A stretch of DNA of 63,331 bases from Treponema sp. GTDB lineage: Bacteria > Spirochaetota > Spirochaetia > Treponematales > Treponemataceae. Numbering within the stretch: the stretch's first letter is position 1; every line of letters begins with the position of its first letter. A model generated the notes under the pieces. It saw only the letters and a program-made list of their open reading frames with translations, was not told the origin of the DNA and made no database searches. Made by a program: the position numbers and the translations under genes. Location of the stretch: assembly GCA_017962415.1 (NCBI GenBank), contig JAGCVK010000074.1, positions 1 through 63,331 on the forward strand, read 5' to 3'. Positions 17,255-26,539 of the stretch are shown in pieces.

Positions 17255-17362
17255 TTGGGGGTTCCCCCTCACTTCGTTCGGGGTCGCTACGGTCGCGGTT
17301 CCGCTTTCGCTCCATTCTGCTTCGCAGAACGCTTCGCGCCGCTCTCATCGCTAACCCGATTT
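17255..17362. repeat. GC-rich modular intergenic repeat, copy C
   Basis: Occupies the spacer between the RND gene and the LolA-like gene. It has GGGGTCGCTACGGTCGCGG (core box), TTCCGCTTTCGCTCC and a TTCTGC-TTC-GCAGAA triloop hairpin (17315-17329). It is shorter than copies A and B and lacks their GCTCCCAGCGC end box. It would be transcribed as an intercistronic element. Confidence 0.75.
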
Positions 17363-17368
17363 TGTTCC

Positions 17369-20149
17369 TTATTGTTTCTTCTTTTTACTTATAAATTTTG
17401 GTTCAAACACATTCAAAATTCCGGGAATCACTGTCATTGCAAGGTAACTTGAAGTAAACATTACGATTGCAACTAAAACTCCGATGTAGCGCAAAACCAC
17501 AAATTTTGAAAAACACAAAACTAAGAATCCAAGTCCAACGGCAAGCGCATTTGTTACTATTCCGTGCCCGCTCTTGCGGAAGGTTTCGCGTGTTACTACT
17601 TCAAGGTTGTCTGTTTTTGCGCGTTCTTCTTTATAAGTCGAAAGAAAGTGAATTGTATAATCTATTCCAACTCCAACTGCTACTGAAGCAATTATGCTTG
17701 TTACCAAATCAAGATTAATTCCTGTAAAGCCCATTACCATATAGTTCAAAAGAATTGCCATTGCCAATGGAACTGCTCCAACAAGGCCTGCCCAACCTGA
17801 GCCAAACGCAATTGTAATAATCACAAAAACCGAAATCAGCGAAATCAAAAGGCTTTGTATCTGGCTTGAAACTATCATTTTGGTCATTGTGTATTCCATT
17901 TCGCCAGCACCGGTTGCTTCTATTGTGTAGCCTTCCGGAAAGTGTGTTGCGGCAAAATCTTTTGCAGCTGCAATAATGTTTCCAGTTTCTTCTGTTGAAT
18001 GATTTCTAAGCTGACAAGTTACGCGCATAACGCGAGGGTTCATTTCATCATCAACAAAACGGTCTAACGAACCGCTAAGCAATGTAAGATAGCCGTTTAT
18101 AACGCCGCTTAATTCTTCGCGTGTTGGAACCGGATACTTTTCCGGATTATATGGAATTTCGTAATAAGCCATTCCGTTGTAGTTCACACTTGATTCAAGC
18201 TCTTTAAGCATTTTTTCTGGTGTTGCATTTTTTCCGCCGGCGGCAATATAAGCTTTGTTCAAAAGCTCAATTACCTGAGCAGTTGTAACCGGCTGCGAAA
18301 GTTTTTCTGCGTACTCAATATTTGGGTCTTTCCAATCAACTGGTGCTGCAGAAGTTTCTGTTGCAGCAGTTCCAAAATCGCCAAAATCTTCAAAGCCACC
18401 AAAATCTCCAAAATCCCCGAAATCATCAAAATCGCTAAAACTCTCCGAAGTCGCACTTTCACTAGCGGCAAGCGCAGCATTATCCGCTGCAATATTATTG
18501 CCAGAAGGCACATGCCAAACCTGATTTATTCGCTTAATAAAATTTGTGAACGAAACAATCTTTCCAATTCCGTCGAAATTTTCTGCAAGATAATTTTGCA
18601 TATCGTCAACAGCTTTTAGAATTTCAGGATTTGTAAGATCACCTTTTTCCTGGCCGGAAATTGTAAAGTAAACGCTGTTTGTTCCGGCAAAATTTTCATC
18701 AACCGAATTAATATCTTGCCTGAGCGTACAATTCTTTGGGAAATAATTTACAATTGCTGTATCAATCTTAAGAATACGCAAACCAAGATATGAAAGCGCC
18801 AAAATTCCAAGCGTAAACAAAATCAAACGAGGGCGGCTTCCGCAGAAAAAGTGATAAATGCTGTACAAAGTATTTCCGCTGGCTTCTCTTTCAGCTTTTC
18901 CGCCGGCAAGCTGGCGAGCGCGTTCAAGTTTGCGGGCAACTTTTTCGGTAAGATGTTTAAGACGTTCGCGACCAACAGAAACTTTCTTAAAATCTTTGCA
19001 GAGCAAAACTGCCGGAATAAAAGTAACAGAAAGCACAAGTGCAATTCCAACACCAATTGCCGTAAAAATCGCAAAACTGTGCAGCGGCTCTATTGGGCTT
19101 GAAACGAGCGAAATAAAACCTACGATTGTTGTAACGCCCGCGAGCAAAACCGCTTTCATAACTTCTTTTAAGCCAGCAAAAATCGCATCTTCGTATTTTT
19201 CGCGGGTAAGTTCACCTTGTACACTATCTAACGAAATATAATAATGCGTTAAAACATGAATTCCATAAGCCGAGCCAACCGCAATCAAAGCAACCGGAAT
19301 AACGCTTGAAACCAAAGTAAAGGTAATTCCAATCAAAGCCATTAATCCCATTGTCCAGGTTGCAGACATTACAACTGTAATCAAAGGCAGCAAAGTTCCG
19401 TCCAAAGTTTTAAAACTAAAGAATAGAGAAAGAAGCACAACCACAATTACAAGCGGAATCAAAGCGCATAAATCTTCAACCATAAACTTGCGCGCACTTT
19501 CTGCAACAACCGGGTCGCCATAAATTTTATAAGCTAAACCGTTGCCTTCTGTTTCTTCAATTACAATCTGGCGAACTTGTTCCAAAATCTTTTGCTGGCG
19601 TTCAGCGTCGGTAATTTTAGAAACAGCTTTTTCTTCTGGCGTCATTGCATGAACTGTAATTTGCATTTGAGTTGCAGTATTATCGTCGTTCACAATAACG
19701 CGGTTGTACATATCGCTCCATTCATAAAGGCGGCTTTCGAGCTGGGCAATATCCTGCTCGGAACCGGTGTATGAATCTGGAATAAGCTGCGACGCTGAAA
19801 TTGAACCGTCTGATTCGCAAACGTAATCAATATGAGTCAAAGAATCAACATTTTCGATTTCGTTTACCTCAAGAACGCGGTCTGTAATTTTTCGCACAAC
19901 TTCAATATTCTGCGGAGTAAGAATTGAGCCCTTTTCTGCTTCAAGGCTCACACCAATAACAATCATGCTTCCAAACTCATCTTCTGTTTGGGTAAGACGA
20001 GTATAAGAATCATCTTTCTGCGGCAAGAACTGACGAATCGAATTGTCAATTCCAAGCCCGGTAATAAAAAATCCAAAAACTCCGGTAAGAATCACGCACA
20101 ACGCAATGATAAGGCGGGGTCTTTTAAAAAACGCTCTCGAAGGTTTCAT
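17369..20149 (-). CDS. RND/MMPL superfamily exporter
   Basis: A 926-residue inner-membrane pump of the hydrophobe/HpnN-like MMPL branch. The chosen ATG (20147-20149) follows AGGAG; the frame opens earlier at a TTG. There are twelve predicted transmembrane helices in two halves, each following a large periplasmic loop, with VAVGVGIDYTIHFLSTYKEER in the second half and GSAYGIHVLTHYY in the first. The second loop contains an Asp-Phe-Gly-rich insert at about 18371-18438, echoed in the barrel of the same operon. Related pumps move lipids or hydrophobic compounds. A divergent ArsR-type gene is the likely regulator. Confidence 0.9.
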   Translation of the reverse strand: MKPSRAFFKRPRLIIALCVILTGVFGFFITGLGIDNSIRQFLPQKDDSYTRLTQTEDEFGSMIVIGVSLEAEKGSILTPQNIEVVRKITDRVLEVNEIENVDSLTHIDYVCESDGSISASQLIPDSYTGSEQDIAQLESRLYEWSDMYNRVIVNDDNTATQMQITVHAMTPEEKAVSKITDAERQQKILEQVRQIVIEETEGNGLAYKIYGDPVVAESARKFMVEDLCALIPLVIVVVLLSLFFSFKTLDGTLLPLITVVMSATWTMGLMALIGITFTLVSSVIPVALIAVGSAYGIHVLTHYYISLDSVQGELTREKYEDAIFAGLKEVMKAVLLAGVTTIVGFISLVSSPIEPLHSFAIFTAIGVGIALVLSVTFIPAVLLCKDFKKVSVGRERLKHLTEKVARKLERARQLAGGKAEREASGNTLYSIYHFFCGSRPRLILFTLGILALSYLGLRILKIDTAIVNYFPKNCTLRQDINSVDENFAGTNSVYFTISGQEKGDLTNPEILKAVDDMQNYLAENFDGIGKIVSFTNFIKRINQVWHVPSGNNIAADNAALAASESATSESFSDFDDFGDFGDFGGFEDFGDFGTAATETSAAPVDWKDPNIEYAEKLSQPVTTAQVIELLNKAYIAAGGKNATPEKMLKELESSVNYNGMAYYEIPYNPEKYPVPTREELSGVINGYLTLLSGSLDRFVDDEMNPRVMRVTCQLRNHSTEETGNIIAAAKDFAATHFPEGYTIEATGAGEMEYTMTKMIVSSQIQSLLISLISVFVIITIAFGSGWAGLVGAVPLAMAILLNYMVMGFTGINLDLVTSIIASVAVGVGIDYTIHFLSTYKEERAKTDNLEVVTRETFRKSGHGIVTNALAVGLGFLVLCFSKFVVLRYIGVLVAIVMFTSSYLAMTVIPGILNVFEPKFISKKKKQ

Positions 20150-20221
20150 CTGAGCAACTCCTAATTTAGCCAGCAAGCTGATTTTTCTTTTCTGGCTTTT
20201 TGATTTTCTGTTTCGTTTATT

Positions 20222-20287
20222 GGTTTAATATCTTAAACAATTAAACCTTATAACAGTTAACATAATACCATTTTCAGTAAACGTCAA
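20222..20287 (-). promoter_or_regulatory. Promoter and inverted repeat upstream of the RND operon
   Basis: Minus-strand TTGACG (20282-20287), 17-bp spacer, TATGTT (20259-20264). Downstream of the expected start lies an inverted repeat GGTTTAAT (20222-20229)/ATTAAACC (20240-20247), well placed for a roadblock repressor. Confidence 0.5.
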
Positions 20288-20297
20288 GTTTTTTTTT

Positions 20298-20329
20298 GAT
20301 TAAATGTTTAATTTTTTAATCATTTAATC
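20298..20329. promoter_or_regulatory. Inverted repeat between RND operon and arsR-type gene
   Basis: GATTAAATG (20298-20306) and CATTTAATC (20321-20329) are perfect reverse complements. They share the TTTAAT/ATTAAA core of the repeat at 20222-20247. The two sites flank the RND promoter and precede a TTGACA (20337-20342)/TATTCT (20360-20365) promoter for the regulator. Confidence 0.55.
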
Positions 20330-20384
20330 ATAATATTTGACAAAAAAAGTAATTAGTTTTATTCTGAACGCAGGAAGGTTGGTT

Positions 20385-20744
20385 GTGATAGACAAATTAG
20401 AAATCAAAAAGATTCTCAAAACTTTCAATTCTTGTGTTCCATTTTTTATTGCAATGAGCGACGAATATCGCCAGCAGTTGATTATGGATATTGCAGAAGC
20501 CGGCAAAGAAGGCATAAACGTTTCAAACCTTTCAGCAAAATCAAAACTTTCGCGCCCGGCAATTTCACATCACTTAAAAGTTTTAAAAGATTCCGGTTTG
20601 ATTAAGCCGCTTAAAATTGGCACGCAAATTTTTTATCAGTTAAATCTTACGCCAAACTTTAAGATTGTTTCAGATTTAATAAAATCAATGGAAAGCATTC
20701 TTGCAAAAATCGAAGACAAAGGAAAAGAACTCGCGCTAAATTAA
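20385..20744 (+). CDS. ArsR-type winged-helix transcriptional regulator
   Basis: A 119-residue DNA-binding protein. The start is GTG 20385 because AGGAAGG (20372-20378) lies six bases before it; an upstream in-frame TTG overlaps the predicted -35. The helix-turn-helix reads VSNLSAKSKLSRPAISHHLKVLKDSGLI, in which SRPAISHHLKVL is the ArsR recognition helix, followed by the wing (KPLKIGTQIFYQL) and a dimerisation helix. I see no metal-binding Cys cluster (no CVC), so it is probably not a metal sensor. It is divergent from the RND operon, with two TTTAAT inverted repeats between. Confidence 0.88.
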   Translation: MIDKLEIKKILKTFNSCVPFFIAMSDEYRQQLIMDIAEAGKEGINVSNLSAKSKLSRPAISHHLKVLKDSGLIKPLKIGTQIFYQLNLTPNFKIVSDLIKSMESILAKIEDKGKELALN

Positions 20745-20839
20745 AAAGCAAAAAGCCTTTTTCCTAAAAATGTTCGGCCGTTTCTAAAGTGCAAAAGTTT
20801 TTACAATTTTCGCACTTGTTTTCTTTCAAAAATTTATGC

Positions 20840-20845
20840 TAGACT
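20840..20845 (+). promoter_or_regulatory. -10 element just before the DUF2157 gene
   Basis: TAGACT seven bases before the ATG, with TTGTTT 18 bp upstream. No Shine-Dalgarno lies between, so the mRNA is probably leaderless. A GTGC/GCAC-closed stem-loop around 20790-20816 may terminate the arsR-type transcript. Confidence 0.5.
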
Positions 20846-20852
20846 TATTTAT

Positions 20853-23800
20853 ATGGAAGAACATTTTATTAACTGGCTATTAAAAGAGATTCCGGAACTT
20901 GAAAGTAAGCATATTATTTCGGCAGAAACGGCAGCTGCACTTGCGGCTTATTATAATAAAAAACTTGAAGCCTTAAAAAAGCCTTCAACGCAAAATTCAA
21001 CACAAACACAACAAATTGCAGAAACAAAAATTGCGGCTCAAACAACGCCTGTTTCAACATCAGTTTCAAAACCTGTTTCGCAAACTTTTGGCACTTCGCA
21101 AATTGCCGCGCAGCAAACTTCCAATCTAAAACCTTTAGTTCAATCAAAATCAAAAAGTATACCAAAACTTTCTGTTTCTGTAATTCTTACAATAATTGCA
21201 GGCGTTTTGATTTCTTTTGGAATTTTTTCGCTTATTGCGTACAACTGGGCAGCAATTCCGCGAACTGCAAAACTTATAACAGCAATTTTTATGATGCTTG
21301 CAGCACAATGCGGCGGATTTTTGCTTGTTAAAACAAAAAAGGCCGAAAAAATCAAAGTGCGCGAAAGTTACTCGCTTTTTTGGGCGCTTTTATTCGGCGG
21401 TTTATTTCAGTTTATTCTTCAGATTTGCAAATTTTCGGTTGATTCGCATATTTTCCTTTTAGTTTGGACAATTTCTTCCATATTAATTACATTTTTATTT
21501 GCAGCGCACACAACTTTTTACCTTTCAATGCTGTTTTCGCTGCTCTTTGTAATTTTCAGCTGGACAAAATTAAGTTTTATCTGGATTTATCCGATTTGCG
21601 TTTCTTTGTTCTTCCTGGCAAAAAAATCACAAGCAAAAACAATTCCACTTGTGATTTTAAGTGCACTTCTTTACTTGCTTAGAATTAATCAAACTCAAAT
21701 TCCAGATAATTTGCAAAATATGATTTTCACTTTTGCAGCTTCTTCTATTGCATTAACTCAAATCAACAAAAAAAATCAGCTTCAAAAATATATTGGCGCT
21801 GGCGTTTTAGGTTTAATTTCATTTTTTACAATTTTAGGCATTAATTTATTCAATAATCCTTCTGTAAAAGTTAGTGCGCAAGCAATTCCAGAAATTGTGA
21901 TTTTAAGTTTTATAGCTTTGGCCTTTTTTACTCAAGGCGCAATTTTACCGCTTGCAAAAAAAATCAAAAATAAAGCGGCTCCTGAGCTAAAACAGCTTTT
22001 GTATATTTTGCCGCTGATTCTTTTGCTAAATGCACTGTTTCCCGAGCAGGCAAAAATCTTGTTCCAGGAAAAGGCTGCACAATGGTACAAAATTTTTATT
22101 TCGCCATTTACGCTTTTGATTTTTTATTCTGCAATTTTGTTTATTCTTCATTCGGAAAAAAAATCAAACGCAAGCTGGCTGTTTTTGGCATTTTTAATTA
22201 TTCAAGCGCTAAAAGTTTGCGGCTTTAAAGAATGCACGCCAACGCTTTTTTTCACAATTATCAGCATAGTTATTTTTGCAGCCGGAACAATTCTGTGGAA
22301 AAATAACTTTGAGAAAACCAGCGAAGCAAAAATCAGTTTAATTATTATGCGCTGTTTTGCAGCCCTTTTGATTTTTGGCCTCGCTCTTGTTTCGCAAAAT
22401 TTACCAAAAGTGTTCTTTTCGGGCTCAAGAGTGCCGCTTGCAATTTTGTTCTGTTATGTGCCAGTTTTGATTTTTGGCTTAGCGCAATTTGTACGTTTTG
22501 CAAAGCGCAATTTTGGCAATTTCCTTTTGAATCTTGATATTCTTATAAATCTGATTTTTGCAACTGTAATGATTGCAATTACACCTTATTGTTATGAAAA
22601 CATCATTTTGCTGATTATCAAAATTTTTGTGGCAGCTAATTTTATTTTTTCTTCTATTTTTGCAATCAAAAAAGCAGAATATTCTTTCCTTGTTTATACT
22701 GCAACTTCGCTAATTTATTTCTTTGTTTCGCTTTTAAATCCGCATAGCGGCACTACAATTTTGTATATGCTTTGCGCAATTTCCATTTACGCTGCGGGAC
22801 TTTTCATTTGGAAAAATAATTTTTCTTTCAACGCGGAAATTAAAAGCAGCCTGATTATTGTTCGCGTAATTGCAGTTTTATTGCTTTTTATAACAAGCAT
22901 TCTGGCTATTAACGAACAATCAGCTTTGTACAACGCTGCTAAAATTGACACATTTATTTTGTGCTGTTTTTCACCGACGGCGATTTTTGGGCTTGTGCAA
23001 TTTGTGTTGTTTGCAAAAAAGAACAAAAAACTTTTTTGGCCAAACATTGATATTTTTGCAAATATCATTTTTACCGCGCTGATTCTTTTGCTTGCGCATT
23101 ATTCAAATAAATCAGTTATTTTGTTTTTGCTGGAAATTGCAATCACAATTAATTTATTTGCTTCATTTTTCCATATTATCAAAACGAATAAATACGAATA
23201 CTTGTTTTACACTATTTTTTCGGCAATTTATTTTGTTGTTACTTTTTCGGGCTCGGGTTGCACAACAACGGTTTTGTATTTTATAAGTACAATTGCGATT
23301 TTTCTTTCTGGTCTTTACGTTTGGAAATGTAATTTTAAGCTTTCTAAAACAGACACTCCGATTCTAAACATTGCAAGAATTGTTTCTGCAATTTTGATTC
23401 TCGTAACAACTGTTTTGGCTCAGAACTCGCAGTCTATTTTGTATCAAAATCAAGGAATTGAAAGATACATTTTGATTTGCTTTACGCCGGCCGCAATTTT
23501 TGGCCTTGTTTTGCTTGCAAATTTTGCTAAAAAAGATTTTAAGACTTTTGAAAATTATCTCGACATTTTTGTAAATCTTGTGTTTGCTTCTTTGATGTTT
23601 GTAGTTTCGCGTTATAGCTATGAATCTGCAATTTTGATTGCCTGCGAAAGCATTCTTATTTTGAATCTGATTTTTAGTTTGCGTTTTGTTCTTAAAAATA
23701 ACAGCCTTGAATATTTGGCCGCAATTTTTGCAAATGTAATTTATTTTTGCGTTAAAGTTTATCTTTCCGATGACACAAATAAAGCGGCAAACTTTTTTGT

Positions 23801-24350
23801 TTTGATTTCGATTATTGTTTGTTTTATTCATTACATTGGCCAGATAAAACAAATCAAACCGCTAAAAATGATTTCAACAATTACAACGGGCTTTATTTTA
23901 TTTTACGAAACTTCGCTGCGCAATTATGTGGAAAATAGTTCTAACTATATTAGTTTTGAATTATTTAATACTTCATTTATCGTAATTTTGAGTGCGGCTA
24001 TAATTTATCATCTTATAAATCTTCTTAGAAAAAAGATTGTCTTTAACCTTGCGATTTTTATTACGCCGGCCGCAATTCTTTTGCTAACCTGCATTGAAGA
24101 TAAATATTCTATTATAGTTACATTCCCGCTGATTTTGCTTTTCTGTGTTTATTATTTTTATTATGCGTATAAAAATGATTCTTTGAAAATCGCAAACCTC
24201 AGCACAATTTACTTTGGACTTATGCTTATGATACGATTCTTTTCTTCGGGTTACGGGCTTGCAATTCAAGGCGTAACTTTAATTGCAATGGGAATTGTTT
24301 TGCTTGTGATGAATATTCTTATGACAAAAAGGAGAGAAAAAAATGAATAG
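20853..24350 (+). CDS. Giant DUF2157 membrane protein with three tandem repeats
   Basis: At 1165 residues it is far longer than typical DUF2157 proteins, which I recall as roughly 300-450. Residues 1-105 are a soluble helical head and a Gln/Thr-rich linker; about 106-180 show the DUF2157 signature (ILTIIAGVLISFGIFSLIAYNWA). The rest is nearly continuous membrane helices. Three tandem units begin at Trp-Lys-x-Asn-Phe motifs at residues about 482, 653 and 824, exactly 171 residues apart; each contains P-x-x-IFGL, FAK and a conserved LDI/N-IFA segment. The gene overlaps the GDYXXLXY gene by 8 bases. Function unknown; a membrane scaffold or transporter is possible. Confidence 0.85.
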   Translation: MEEHFINWLLKEIPELESKHIISAETAAALAAYYNKKLEALKKPSTQNSTQTQQIAETKIAAQTTPVSTSVSKPVSQTFGTSQIAAQQTSNLKPLVQSKSKSIPKLSVSVILTIIAGVLISFGIFSLIAYNWAAIPRTAKLITAIFMMLAAQCGGFLLVKTKKAEKIKVRESYSLFWALLFGGLFQFILQICKFSVDSHIFLLVWTISSILITFLFAAHTTFYLSMLFSLLFVIFSWTKLSFIWIYPICVSLFFLAKKSQAKTIPLVILSALLYLLRINQTQIPDNLQNMIFTFAASSIALTQINKKNQLQKYIGAGVLGLISFFTILGINLFNNPSVKVSAQAIPEIVILSFIALAFFTQGAILPLAKKIKNKAAPELKQLLYILPLILLLNALFPEQAKILFQEKAAQWYKIFISPFTLLIFYSAILFILHSEKKSNASWLFLAFLIIQALKVCGFKECTPTLFFTIISIVIFAAGTILWKNNFEKTSEAKISLIIMRCFAALLIFGLALVSQNLPKVFFSGSRVPLAILFCYVPVLIFGLAQFVRFAKRNFGNFLLNLDILINLIFATVMIAITPYCYENIILLIIKIFVAANFIFSSIFAIKKAEYSFLVYTATSLIYFFVSLLNPHSGTTILYMLCAISIYAAGLFIWKNNFSFNAEIKSSLIIVRVIAVLLLFITSILAINEQSALYNAAKIDTFILCCFSPTAIFGLVQFVLFAKKNKKLFWPNIDIFANIIFTALILLLAHYSNKSVILFLLEIAITINLFASFFHIIKTNKYEYLFYTIFSAIYFVVTFSGSGCTTTVLYFISTIAIFLSGLYVWKCNFKLSKTDTPILNIARIVSAILILVTTVLAQNSQSILYQNQGIERYILICFTPAAIFGLVLLANFAKKDFKTFENYLDIFVNLVFASLMFVVSRYSYESAILIACESILILNLIFSLRFVLKNNSLEYLAAIFANVIYFCVKVYLSDDTNKAANFFVLISIIVCFIHYIGQIKQIKPLKMISTITTGFILFYETSLRNYVENSSNYISFELFNTSFIVILSAAIIYHLINLLRKKIVFNLAIFITPAAILLLTCIEDKYSIIVTFPLILLFCVYYFYYAYKNDSLKIANLSTIYFGLMLMIRFFSSGYGLAIQGVTLIAMGIVLLVMNILMTKRREKNE

Positions 24351-24792
24351 AAAACGAATTATAATTTTTGCAGCTTTGATTGCATTTCAGATTTCGGCAG
24401 TTGCGTTTTTGTTCATCAAAACTGCTTCAATCAAAAATTATGCAACAAAAAATAATACGATTGTACGCATTCGCTGTACTGCGTACGATCCGTTTCATCC
24501 GCTAAAAGGCCGTTACGCACATTTAACTTTAAACAAAGATGATATTAAGGCTTGCGAAGAACAAACTGGAATTGAACTCAAAAATGTTCAAAAAGTTGCC
24601 GGCGATTATTATCTTCAGGAAGAATATGCGCTCACAATTGACGCAATGAAGCGCGAAGATTTTAACACACTAAATCCCGTTCTTGAACTTTACGTTGGCA
24701 AGAACGGAACTGTTGTGCAAAAGGCGCTTTATGTTACATTCAACGGAAAAGAACTTCCGATTGAACAATACATTAAAGACTACGCGCTGTAA
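24343..24792 (+). CDS. GDYXXLXY-type membrane-anchored protein
   Basis: A 149-residue protein with one N-terminal membrane helix (IIIFAALIAFQISAVAFLFI) and an extracytoplasmic domain. The family motif is present in variant form as KGRYAHLTLN (Arg for the usual Asp), preceded by RCTAYDPFHPL. Such genes commonly follow DUF2157 genes, as here, where the ATG overlaps the DUF2157 stop (ATGAATAG). A joint membrane complex is therefore likely. The 3' end overlaps the convergent pyrophosphatase gene by 13 bases. Confidence 0.85.
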   Translation: MNRKRIIIFAALIAFQISAVAFLFIKTASIKNYATKNNTIVRIRCTAYDPFHPLKGRYAHLTLNKDDIKACEEQTGIELKNVQKVAGDYYLQEEYALTIDAMKREDFNTLNPVLELYVGKNGTVVQKALYVTFNGKELPIEQYIKDYAL

Positions 24793-26435
24793 TTCAAAAC
24801 CTGCTCGGTTACAAGCGGAATCAACTGCTTTTTGCGCGAAACAACGTCTTTAAGGTAATAAACATTTTCTTCCATTTTTGGAAAGCTGATAAATTGCTTG
24901 AATTTTGGATCGCAATCTATCAAAAGCACGCTCGAAAGTTTTGTAATGTCAGTTACCAAAAGGCACGCAAAAAGCGCTTTGTGGGCGCGGCGCTCAACGG
25001 CAAGCTCGCTCATAAATTCTGCTTTGCGCTTTAAAATTTCCTGAGGATTTCCAACTTCAATCTGGCTTGCAGTATAAGTAACTTTGCCTTCTGTGTATTC
25101 TTTCATATCCTGATGAATCAGTTCATCTGCCGGGCGGCCTCCAACTTTACTTCCAGCCATTAAAATTTCGTTTCCAAGCTCTTTAATGTCCAAATCAGTT
25201 ATGCTCGAAAGATATTCGGCCATATCGCGGTCTGCATCTGTAACAGTTGCACTTTGCAAAATTAAAGTGTCGGAAAGAATTCCGCAAAGCAGCAGCGAAG
25301 CAACCTCTTTTGGAATTGGGATTTTATATTCTTTATAAAGCCCCGCAATTTGTGTTGAAGTTGAACCAACCGGGCGGTTAATAAAAGTAATTGGATTTTT
25401 TGTTGGTATTGAACCAATTCTGTGATGATCAATAACTTCAAGAATCTTATAGTGTTCTATACCTTCAACTGCCTGCGTAATTTCGTTGTGGTCAACCAAA
25501 ATTACTTCGATGTTCGGCTCTTTCATAAGATCGTGCTCAGAAATCATTCCAATAACTTTGTTTTCATCATCAACTACAGGAAGATATTTGCAATGCGCAT
25601 TTTTCAAAATTTCGCGGATTTTTGAAATTGTATCATTTTGATGAACAGTTGTAATTTCTAAATCGCCCATTCCAGAAACAGGCATTGAATAAGCAATCAT
25701 CATAGAAGTTCGCGAAGTTGAATACGGACTAACTATTACAGAAACGCCGTTTTTTTCGGCAAGCTCGCGAAGCGACTTGTCTATTACACAATTTGAAGTT
25801 GTAATGAGCAGTTTGATTTTATGTTCAATACAAAGCCGCTGAATATTTTCGCGGTCGCTGGCAATTACAACAATATCTTCGCTTGCGTGAGAATCAAGTC
25901 GTTTTTCAAAACTTTCGAGCGACGAAGAACCAACGTGAATTGAAGCATTAAACTGCTTGTCTGCATCGCCGGCAACAAAAATTGGCTGCGCATTTAAAGT
26001 TTTTTGAATCAAACTGATACTTGTTGAAAAGCGGTGTTTTTTTTCGGGATTCAAAAGTGTCAAAACCCCTTTTGCAAAACCGCTGTAATGCAACAGCGAC
26101 TGATATTTTCCTTCTGAATCTACAATTGGAAGCACTCGAGTTTCTGTTTTTTCCATTCGATTAATTGCTTCCCAAACAGAAATATCAGCTGTAACAGTTT
26201 CAACTTTGTCCTGCATAAAATATTTTACTTTTGGCAAAAGGTCTGGAATATATTCAGGGCGCTGGATTCCAAATTTTTCAAAAATGTACGAAGTCTGCGG
26301 ATTTAAATGTCCCGCGCGGGCAGCCTTATATTCACAAAAGCCCAAAAGATTTTTTAGAGTTGCATAACCAACAGCAGAAACAACTGCGTCGGTATCGGGA
26401 TTTCTATGCCCGATTATATAAATTGTCTTTTCCAT
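24780..26435 (-). CDS. Manganese-dependent inorganic pyrophosphatase, CBS/DRTGG-regulated (family II)
   Basis: A 551-residue DHH-superfamily pyrophosphatase hydrolysing PPi to phosphate. The N-terminal GHRNPDTDAVVSA supplies metal-binding His and Asp residues; VDHNE and DHHRIGS give the DHH motif; the DHHA2 domain occupies the last 130 residues with the KLSSVLLIDCD stretch. Inserted at about 70-305 are two CBS motifs (about 75-125 and 245-300) around a DRTGG domain, the adenine-nucleotide-sensing arrangement known from clostridial and treponemal enzymes. TATTAT ends six bases before the ATG, so the message may be leaderless. Confidence 0.93.
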   Translation of the reverse strand: MEKTIYIIGHRNPDTDAVVSAVGYATLKNLLGFCEYKAARAGHLNPQTSYIFEKFGIQRPEYIPDLLPKVKYFMQDKVETVTADISVWEAINRMEKTETRVLPIVDSEGKYQSLLHYSGFAKGVLTLLNPEKKHRFSTSISLIQKTLNAQPIFVAGDADKQFNASIHVGSSSLESFEKRLDSHASEDIVVIASDRENIQRLCIEHKIKLLITTSNCVIDKSLRELAEKNGVSVIVSPYSTSRTSMMIAYSMPVSGMGDLEITTVHQNDTISKIREILKNAHCKYLPVVDDENKVIGMISEHDLMKEPNIEVILVDHNEITQAVEGIEHYKILEVIDHHRIGSIPTKNPITFINRPVGSTSTQIAGLYKEYKIPIPKEVASLLLCGILSDTLILQSATVTDADRDMAEYLSSITDLDIKELGNEILMAGSKVGGRPADELIHQDMKEYTEGKVTYTASQIEVGNPQEILKRKAEFMSELAVERRAHKALFACLLVTDITKLSSVLLIDCDPKFKQFISFPKMEENVYYLKDVVSRKKQLIPLVTEQVLNYSA

Positions 26436-26441
26436 ACCTGC

Positions 26442-26447
26442 ATAATA
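26442..26447 (-). promoter_or_regulatory. -10 element six bases before the pyrophosphatase ATG
   Basis: Minus-strand TATTAT, then GCAGGT, then ATG. The short AGG could still pair weakly with 16S rRNA, so leaderless initiation is likely but less clear than for the EAL or murB genes. Confidence 0.45.
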
Positions 26448-26539
26448 TCAAAAAGTAAGCTAAGGGGAAATACTTTTGAAAATAACGAAAATAGATTTAA
26501 AAAACACAAAAATTGCTAAAACCCACAAATTAAAGATTC

